From positions 56,793 to 120,792 of the forward strand of contig FTLJ01000412.1 of the NCBI GenBank assembly GCA_900155495.1: DNA of 64,000 nt, given 5' to 3'. Positions 56,427-64,000 of this stretch are shown piece by piece. A program made the translations under genes and the position numbers. The notes below the pieces were generated by a model that saw nothing but the letters and a program-made list of their open reading frames with translations, ran no database searches and was not told the DNA's origin. The stretch comes from Porogramme epimiltina (taxonomy: Eukaryota; Basidiomycota; Agaricomycetes; Polyporales; Polyporaceae). Numbering within the stretch: position 1 is the stretch's first letter; the number at the start of each line of letters is the position of its first letter.

Positions 56427-58237
56427 TCATATCCTGTCGGAAGCATCGGTGCTGACGCTAGGATTCCGTTCCCTGCCTTCAGGGGCCACCTCGCCGACTT
56501 TCCCTAGTTCCAGGTCTTCGCGGGAGCAATCACTACGGCCTGTCGGCACGACCGACCCGTGGCCCCCGTCTGTCCATTGAGTAGAATCGTCGGTGTCCTC
56601 GTCGTCGACAGCGCTGGACGTGATGGGGCCGGTCGACGCGCCAAGCGAGCCGATGACGTCACGCGCAAAGTTGAGCGTTCCGCTCGACCTGGTCCAGTGA
56701 TCCGCGGAGGAGAGGTGGAGTGGGTCGTCGGACGCGAGCTTGAGCGGACGTCGACCTGCTGCTTGCAGATCCATCAAGAAGCGCGAAACGAGGACAGCAG
56801 TGACTCTATGTTCGGAATATCAGTACTGTCGTGGAGAGCATTATGATAGAGGGGTAGGGCCTACTCAGACGTAAAGATGGAGATATTGCTGAGGGTGTCG
56901 CTGAACACCTGAGTATGATGGATGGTTAAGACGACATGTGTTGGCGGAGACGGAGACATACCGTGGAGAGAGTGAAAGAGAGGTGAAGGACGTTTAGCAC
57001 GAACAGCACGCTATAAGGTGGGGAGATGTTAGCGACCGATCAGAACTCCTTGTTATTTGAAAACGTACAAGAAATACACGAGTCCTATTCCCCCAAAAGG
57101 AGGGGTCAGCTTAGGATTGAGGAAAGTTACACATCGTCCCACTCACCATCTCGCAGAAGGATACTAGTGAACGACCATCGCCTTTCCGAGCTGAGTGTAA
57201 ACAGCGAAGTCTGCTTGGCGAGGTGGACCCAAGTGACGATGACTAGAATCAAGTCCGACGTGATGACACACGTTCGGGACGTTATAACAACTGCGTGTTT
57301 TGGGTTAGCCTTTTTGGTGGATTATGAAATGAATCCATACGTCTAAAAGGCTGTTTAGCTCATCTCCGGGAGACGATGATTTCGAGTACTTACTTATGAA
57401 CGAGCTCGGGTGTCATAGACGAAACAGAGGTGCATCCAAGCAATGAGCTATTGCTTCCGTCAAGTCCAAAAGAGAACTGAGCCTGAGATGGTATACTATT
57501 GGATCAGGAAAGTCAACGGTCTTGGCATCAGTAACGGACGCACATAGTTAATGCCTCCAGGCACTGCCGATAGCATAAACACCAGCACTGACAGCGGGCG
57601 GTGGCTACTTAGAGCGTACGCTCGTAATGCGTTGAAAGCTGCACTCCGATGTCAGTCTGCATCACTGGCGTCACGCTCAGGCACTAAGGAAACTACACTC
57701 ACCCGCCCATATGAAGTACTGAGAGTATGAGATGGCGGCAAGCGTTTTGAAGTAGGCGGAACAGCTGATCGTAGGAAAGTTCAGTTGAATGTGAAAAGCC
57801 ACACCACACACGGCGAGACGAACCTCTGGTAACGCAAAACAGTAAGCACATGGAACGACTCGTACGATGTGAGTGCGCACCTGGTCGTTGAAGTTACCAA
57901 ACTGGACCAATGACAACACATTGAAGGTCAGGGAGATATATCTGTTCGCGAAGAACAAGAAGGAGGCTCCCGAGAATCTTCGTGTCCAAAACAGTTTGAC
58001 TTCGCGGCCGAATGTAATGACGAAGTCATATAGGAGGAAGGCTATCACGGGTCCGAGATGAGCATATGGGACAGCTCGCGGTGACATTCTATTGCACTCA
58101 CTCGCGGAGGCTACTTGACAGTAGTGTGCCACGGTCCTATCGCGGAGGGTCAGTTCGTTCTAGGGTAAGTTGCGAATACGTGGTACTCACAGAAGTTGCT
58201 CGACAGCCACCAACTGGGCAGCTAATGAATCCGACAT
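56427..58237 (-). CDS. DUF6533 multi-pass membrane protein D5
   Basis: A family member 26 kb away from D1-D4. Start MSDSLAAQLVAVEQL at 58237; the chain continues LTVAHYCQVASAT, then FLLYDFVITFGREVKLFW with FLFFANRYISL (signature). Later exons include a helix preceding VVITSRTCVITSDLILVIVTWV (near 57230-57290), ILLRDG, and a tail with LMDLQAAGRRPLKLA and GTLNFARDVIGSLGAS, ending at 56427. The tail motif is homologous to D3's MEWATPRFAARIVGSLGS. Sequence distance from D3 and D4 is large, so this is an old paralogue, not part of the recent duplications. Middle exon limits are uncertain. Confidence 0.75.
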
Positions 58238-58259
58238 GGCTATAGAGGAATAAGTAGCT

Positions 58260-60830
58260 TCTTGTCGAGCCGTTGGTGGGGGGAGCGAGCGGAGGGAGCT
58301 AGCGTGCGGAGCTATGGCCCTTGCTCCTCGGACCGAGCTATAAGTAAGCACTCCGGAGATGAAGCTATCACAGATTGAGTTACGGGAAACACACGTACGA
58401 CGCTAGTGCTGCGTTCCATGCGTAGGCTTGGTTCGTAGCCGATGTGATATTTGCACTGAAGATCCCAGCTGGAGAGACATCAGGCAGCTCCGGTGATAGC
58501 GACTCCCCAGGGGGCGAGCGTGAGGAGTGGCGCTGTGGTTACCGCGGAACGCCCTGGGGTTGTGTCAGTATGACAGTATCTGGGCGCGCGATTGTGAAAT
58601 TGGGAGGCCTACCGGGCACTGGAGGCTCGGCTACGCTTGAAAAGTCGTGTAGCCGGCAGGCATAGCATGAAGATCTGCGTTTGATGAACACTGCTATCGT
58701 CTGCATCACTGATCAGCGACCAACCACGGAGAGAAGCGGTGGAGATTATGAACCAATTACAAACTTCAGGGCAGAACTGGGCTTACCTCGTGGGTCTTGG
58801 ATCACTGGACTCTTTTTGACTCCGGTCTTTCAAGGCACGTATTGTTGCTCAAGAGCTGTGATGTGCCTCCCCGTGAACTTCGACGAGCGCCAAGCTTCGC
58901 ATCAAAGTAGTATGCCTGGACTACACGTCGGACCGGAGGGAATCCGCGCTGTACGTCGATCAGTTTGGGGCCGTGACGACTCGTCAGTCTCGGGGTAAGC
59001 AAGGGTCAAGTGGTGGAGCACACTGCCACCAGCGGGCAAAACTTCCTAAGCAGGAGTTCTTCATCAGTAGGTGGATCACCCTACTTAAGTCATGATCTTG
59101 GCTTGCCTTCTCCGCCATTCGCGGGATCTGTCCGGAGAAAAAACATGTCCGGGTAGGTCCGCAGCCCGCTTGCTACGGTTCTTAAGGATGCTAACATTGA
59201 TGACGACGAACTTTTACGACAAAAAGGAGGTAATACATGAACTAACAAACTTCGGGGCGTACCTCTTAACAAGCCTCAAATCCTCTGCACAATCCCGCTC
59301 AAGATGGTGATGGTGACCCCTGCCTGAAGGGTAAAAGTTAGGCGGTGACAAGGCCCTGCTGAGCGTACCGAGAATGATTCTGTTGAATACTGACAAGATC
59401 CTATGAATGCCGCATAATGAAGAGTCTTCCTCAAACGAAATAGATAACACCTCAGGGGAGACGTCAGCGATTACGGCGTCAGCTGTGATAACGCTTGAAA
59501 AGGCTTACTGTGATGCATAAGCACGTCAATCTCCCTGCTAGCTGATTGACTCTTCCCCTCGTAGAGCGCCAAGTCGCGGAGATTAGCAAGACGTCCGGCA
59601 CAACGAGGGAATATCAATTCGCTATCGGGGTAAGTGTCGTCAGCATCACTAGGGATGGCACTCTGAAACTGACATACGCCCGAAGCTGGTCCTAAAACAG
59701 ACACGGTCCACAATTGTGCACCTATAGAGCACTGAGCTCACGCGCAGTTAAGAGATTGTGGAGTGATCGCGTGATAGGACGAAGGCGCTGATTGCTCGGT
59801 TTCTGACGAAATAGGGCGTGTGGGGGCTGGAGGATTGTATGAGCGTGTGGGAGGTATGATTGGTAAAGTAAGGTGGCTCACCTGTCTGAAGCAGTTGACC
59901 CGGCTGAGCATCATATAGCTGAGGTCCCTCCGAGATCTAGGCGAGGTCTCCGGGTCCCCATGGGCGAGGCGCACGTCTCTATGACGGAGTGATCTGAATG
60001 GAGGGTGCTGGCGCGCTTCGAAAAAGGGCATACCTCGTCAAATACCCCGCGGGTGGCCGACCATCCCACAAACTGGCCCCGCTAGCCCGTGTCACTGGTC
60101 CGACGTGAGCAGACAGCCAACCGCCCTCTCCGAGGATGTAGGCCGATGAGAGGTATGTGCTTTTAAGGGGGACCTAGACGTCTGAATGGGCCGCGGTGAC
60201 GCTAATCAGCCGTCTTTGAAGTCAAAACAATCGCCCGAGCTCACCAGCAGCTGCACGCGCGCGGCGCTTCCAGGCAGGGTGAAGGGGTGTTTGCGGACCA
60301 TCTATTGGGACTTGTCAATGATTTGGGGTATCATAGCCACAAGAAGAAGCAACGGTCGGGGAACGTGTACACACCAGTTCTTGAAATCGTGTTTCAAGTG
60401 TCCCATGTCCCACCAACGCTTGTCGCCGACGCACAAGCGGCGCTATTCCACCCACTGCGTAGCGACTAGGGTGCTCCAACTGCTCCCGGGGAAGGCGCGT
60501 TACTGGAGGTTCCTATTTGATATGGTTCGGCGGTCGGCCATCTGGAGCGTTGAGGGGTTCATCGCAGGAGGAAAACGAGGAAGGCTGAGACGGCCAAAGA
60601 CCAGAAAGAACCAGATGGGTACGAGAAGCCCACCCTCAGAGTTGGAGACTTCAGCGAACGCATTCCAAACAGAAGATCTCAGATCACTTCGCGCGGGCGT
60701 CCAGGAGGAGGACCCCAGTACACGCTGACTAAGCCCGCCCAACCAGCGCGGGCGTCGAGAATTCGAGCGGGCTGTAAGCCGAGTCCCGACTCCCCCGCTT
60801 GTGGCCACCTTGACCTATCCCCTCATCCTC
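58260..60830. other. Gene-poor region with possible relics
   Basis: About 2.5 kb with no gene I can support. Short minus-strand frames at 59471-59713 (RCAGRLANLRDLALYEGKS) and 59738-60031 have a leucine-rich, F-box-protein-like flavour but no start or splicing chain. A plus-strand frame of 180 codons (60186-60728) shows no motif. The stretch may contain degraded genes. Confidence 0.4.
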
Positions 60831-60838
60831 TCTACACC

Positions 60839-61513
60839 ATGTCCAAGCATCATCCCGGTTCGTGCTCACCTATGTTGAAGTGATGTGGCGACTGATCCTG
60901 TGAGGTGCTCAGATCTCATCATGTGCAGGCGACAGCCTGGCATTGGTATGTCCCTTTCCGTGTTTCCCATGTTTACCCTCGTTGACACACTCCCTCGCAC
61001 CTGCAGCCATCGGCCGTCTCTGTGAAAAGTGCGACGGAAAGTGGTGGGTACCATCTCTCCTCCATTCGCGTGCGACGACGCGTCGTGCTCATCACATCAC
61101 TTCCCCCACTTCGCCCGTCCCTCAGCCCCGTCTGCGACTCCTACGTCCGCCCCGAGACCCTCGTGCGCATCTGCGACGAGTGCAACTTCGGCACCTACGG
61201 CGGGCGGTGCATCATCTGCGGCTCCCCAGGTACGTCCTCGCGCCTCCCATCGCTCCTCGGATAGGTCGGTCTACACTGAAAGCGCGCCCTCTCCTCTCAC
61301 CCCCCCCCCTGCAGGTATCTCGGACGCGTACTACTGCGCGGAGTGTACGAGGCTAGAAAAGGACCGCGACGGGTGCCCGAAGATCGTGAACCTGGGCGCG
61401 AGCAGGACGGACCTGTTCTACGAGCGGAGGCGGCTAGGTGCGTCCCCTACGAGCCTCGGCGGTCGCGGGCGCGGTGCTGACGCCTTGTGTCTCCAGGGTT
61501 CAAGAAGGGCTAG
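60839..61513 (+). CDS. RDS3: SF3b subunit PHF5A / Rds3
   Basis: Six exons (60839-60857, 60913-60945, 61007-61043, 61126-61229, 61315-61437, 61497-61513) join to exactly 110 codons, the length of the human protein. Sequence landmarks: [95 protein letters not shown]. All CxxC knuckles are intact. PHF5A/Rds3 is a zinc-knuckle scaffold in the SF3b complex of U2 snRNP that contacts the branch-site region, and is essential in yeast. Introns are dense relative to length (five in 110 codons), including exons as short as 17-19 nt. Confidence 0.95.
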
Positions 61514-61871
61514 CCGTGTGCGCGTGCGTCTTGTGTCGTGTGGTGTCGTGTTTTCGCTCTGCTTGCTGTTTTTGTACGTTACGTCCCAATGCACCCGCTT
61601 CCCACATGTCCCACACGTCCCCTCCCCCCCAAGATAGGCACCCCCACTTGCAGCCCACCACCACATCGGGCGCGAGCGCGTGGCGCCGCGCCCAGCGCGG
61701 GGTGTCCAGCGGACGGACGGACATGCCTCGGTGGCGGGCGTGCCCCACATGCGCGTTCCGCGGTCGCTCCCCAGAATCCAGAATCCAGACAGGGCAGCGC
61801 TAAGACTTATCGAGATCTGGCGCTCTGTCATGGTTCGGGACCGGCGGAAAGGCGGACCCCTCGTGGGCAGT

Positions 61872-61898
61872 GGGGGGGGGGGGGGGGGGCCCGCCTNN

Positions 61899-61940
<42 letters not shown>
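61872..61940. repeat. Poly-G runs with two undetermined bases
   Basis: Runs of 18 G (61872-61889) and 42 G (61899-61940) flank a short CCCGCCT and two N (61897-61898). The N mark an unresolved join, so the distance between the two PHF5A copies is not reliable. Confidence 0.9.
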
Positions 61941-62084
61941 CTCGACTCGTCGCGGACCAAGGGCATCTCTTCTGAGTTCTGAGGTTCTGCGACGGCCGTC
62001 CCTTCCCCTTCTCGGCCCTCCCCCCCTCTCTTCTTGTCAGCCCCTTCTGTTTGCTCCGTTCGCCCGACCCTGAAATTTGAAACC

Positions 62085-62732
62085 ATGGCGAAGCGCGACC
62101 CCAGTACGTCTTCCGGTCGTGCCTGGCCAGTGTGCGCTGTGCAATATGCAGGGCGTAGGGCCCCCACCCTCACCCTCCCGCTCACCAGGCTCTCTCTCGC
62201 AGGCGTTGTGAGGTGTAGGAAGCAGCCGGGCAGAGGTTCGTAGTGCCCAGACGTGCAACGCCCTCGTCCGATTTGCGAAGTAACAACAACACCCGTCCGC
62301 CTGTGCGAGAAACATGATGGGAACTGGTACGTACGCCCCCGCCATCTCTGGGGGTTGCGCAGTGCGCACCGGGCTGATGTGACGACTGACGGCCCCGGCG
62401 CCCAGCCCCGGCTGCGACTCCCACGTACTTGCGCCCTGGGGCCCTGGTGAGGATTTGCGACGAGTGCGAGTACGGGGCTGGCGGAGGGCGGTGTGTCGTC
62501 TGCGGGCTGCTTGGTGCGTGCGGCGTCTGTTCATCTCCTTCGGTCTGGCTGAATAACGTGTGCTGTGATGCAGGCACGGGTAATGCGTATTACTGTGCGG
62601 GATGCACTGTGCAGGAGAAGGATAGGGACGGATGTCCGCGGGTTGCTAATGTAGGTCAGGGCCGAACAGGCTTGCACTGCGCGAGGAAGTCCTCTTTGAC
62701 TAGAGGGGTCCGGGCTGAAGAAGCCCTCGCTT
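62085..62732 (+). pseudogene. Tandem degenerate copy of PHF5A / Rds3
   Basis: Exon-by-exon repeat of the upstream gene: MAKRDP, then VVRCRKQPG, then RLCEKHDGN, then [12 protein letters not shown] with RCVVCG, then [23 protein letters not shown], and an ending near GLKKPSL. Splice sites are mostly kept. Compared with the intact gene the exon 4 equivalent has four extra bases around 62425-62440 (TTGCGCCCTGGGGCCC), breaking the frame. CEKC has become CEKH and TDLFYERRR has become TGLHCARKS. It is either a pseudogene or, if the frameshift is a sequencing error next to the poly-G tract, a highly diverged paralogue. Confidence 0.75.
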
Positions 62733-62739
62733 GATGGGG

Positions 62740-64000
62740 TGGCGTGGAGAGAGACCACGGAGGAAGACGAGCTCGGGCCTTCTTTGATTCGTACAGAACA
62801 AATGTTGCATAGATTGTGGTGTATGTAGGACAACGATCGAACGACCGCTGTTGGACGTCACCAGGATCAGGGAGCTGCCAGCGCCGCCAGTGGAGACATG
62901 TCCGAAAGCGTGCACGCATACGAGGGCTTCGGTGGGCTTCGGTCGAGGAAGTCTTCCGAATCTAGTGGGCGTCGGCAAGGGCCGGATGACGTGCCGCGTT
63001 GGAGCCGGTCGGCTGCACCCGAAGAGGACGTTGGATATGGCGTCCGATGCGTTCGCACTGCCTTCGCCTTCGCCGCGGCCCAGGGCACGGCACGCCTCCC
63101 ATCCCCCGCCCTGCGACGGGGCCTCCGTGGGCCGTGGCGCGCTGTCCAACCAAGGGCGTCCGTGCAACTCGGAGAAGCCCTTGTGCGTGCTGCGGCGTGG
63201 TATGTGCACGCCGGGCGGGCCAGGGGCCAGGTCTGTGCCGCCCTGGACGCCGTCTCGCTCCGTCGCCGGACGCCCTTGTCGGCCAATGACGACACAGTCC
63301 TCCCGGTGCTGGTGAAGGGATGCTTGTGAGGGTGTGCGGTGGCCACTGGGGACGCCGCCCGGCGCGAGGCCCTTTGAGCCGGCGTCACTGTTCACCCTCC
63401 TACCCATCATGGGTGTTCCCCCCTCGCGCGCCTCCGCCCCGGGCGACAAAGCACGGGCTCGCAACGTCCGGTCCAGTTCCCCCGCCCTGATGGAAGCCCC
63501 GTCGAGTGTGCGGGACGCTTCTGCAGTGAGAATCTGCGATGAGCCACCCCGAAAAACGGCCCTTCTGCGTTTGTTGTGCGCTGGGGGCGGGTGTGGCGGG
63601 GCCTACGGAGGGGGGAAAGGGCGCCTGGGGGGCCGCTGGGAGCCTGGAGGCAAGAGGGCCCCGAGCCACAAACGGGGACGAGATCTGCTCGCTGAATGCT
63701 GAGATGGAACTCCGACAATCCGCGCGCGGAACCTCCTCCCTGCACCCATCTTACTCCCTCCCCCCATCCTCCCCGTCCCTCACACCCCACGCTCCGCCCC
63801 CCTCCAGAATATTTGCACGCCCCTCCCCTCCCAGCCCCGAGCTGCGCACCGGGCGACACAGCTTTGTCGCCAGAATTCCCGCCCCTCTCCCCCGCCCTCC
63901 CAGCCGGCGTCGCCGCACACCGGGCGCCTCCGTCCCCCCAGATCGCGCCGCCCGCTCGCCCCCGTTTGCGCACCTCTTTCCACTTCCACTACCTTCCTCC
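62740..64000. other. GC-rich end of window, no gene recognised
   Basis: Overlapping GC-rich frames on both strands, none with motifs, splice-consistent extension or recognisable composition. Near 63720-64000 the plus strand is pyrimidine-rich (CTCCTCCCTGC, CCCTCCCC), as in fungal promoter or leader regions, so a gene may start beyond the edge. Confidence 0.4.

Noticed and set aside
60186..60728. 180-codon plus-strand frame before PHF5A
   Set aside because: No recognisable motif and no paralogue in the window; left as unannotated sequence.
61680..61982. Glycine-run proteins across the poly-G tract
   Set aside because: Pure consequence of homopolymeric G and unknown bases; not coding.

Overview
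The window is nuclear DNA of a filamentous basidiomycete, most likely a wood-decaying agaricomycete near the polypores. The evidence is many short introns (about 50-75 nt), compact gene spacing, a subfamily-C GH45 endoglucanase, several DUF6533-type membrane proteins (a family typical of Agaricomycetes), and protein kinase-like genes of a kind expanded in mushroom-forming fungi. No mitochondrial, viral or bacterial segment was seen. All calls come from reading the sequence and splice sites by eye; no database search was run.

Left edge (0.6-3.7 kb): a complete Serinc/Tms1 membrane protein gene with nine exons, two of whose introns begin with GC instead of GT, followed by a decayed tandem copy of its own last exons and a small orphan gene.

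Accessory block (3.9-31.4 kb): nine intact-looking, same-strand kinase-like genes (named A to I here, about 300 codons, four exons each) stand head to tail. They fall into three sequence types arranged so that successive duplications can be read off: A, then B-C and D-E (type 1 + type 2), then F-G-DUF6533 and H-I-DUF6533 (type 1 + type 3 + membrane gene). Four DUF6533 genes or relics (D1-D4) are interleaved with or follow the array. D1 is truncated exactly where kinase H begins. D2 and D3 look intact. D4 is split by a 0.9-kb fold-back insertion whose two arms each carry a tRNA-like pol III promoter, with a 10-bp target duplication. A small inverted-repeat element sits in an intron of D3 and is absent from the matching site of D4.

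Housekeeping block (31.6-52.0 kb): a HECT ubiquitin ligase of the Ufd4/TRIP12 type and a TFIP11/Ntr1 spliceosome-disassembly factor on the minus strand; ribosomal protein eS4, the Pso2/SNM1 cross-link repair nuclease and proteasome ATPase Rpt4 on the plus strand; then a HAD hydrolase (minus) and a class III aminotransferase (plus).

Right part (52.4-64 kb): the secreted GH45 endoglucanase, an alcohol acetyltransferase-like gene, a fifth DUF6533 gene (D5), a gene-poor 2.5-kb stretch, the SF3b subunit PHF5A/Rds3, and beside it a frameshifted tandem copy. Two unknown bases inside a long G run between these two copies mark an assembly problem. Conserved and accessory blocks are clearly separated. 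Tandem duplication, at scales from a few exons to about 4.5 kb, is the dominant force shaping the accessory parts.
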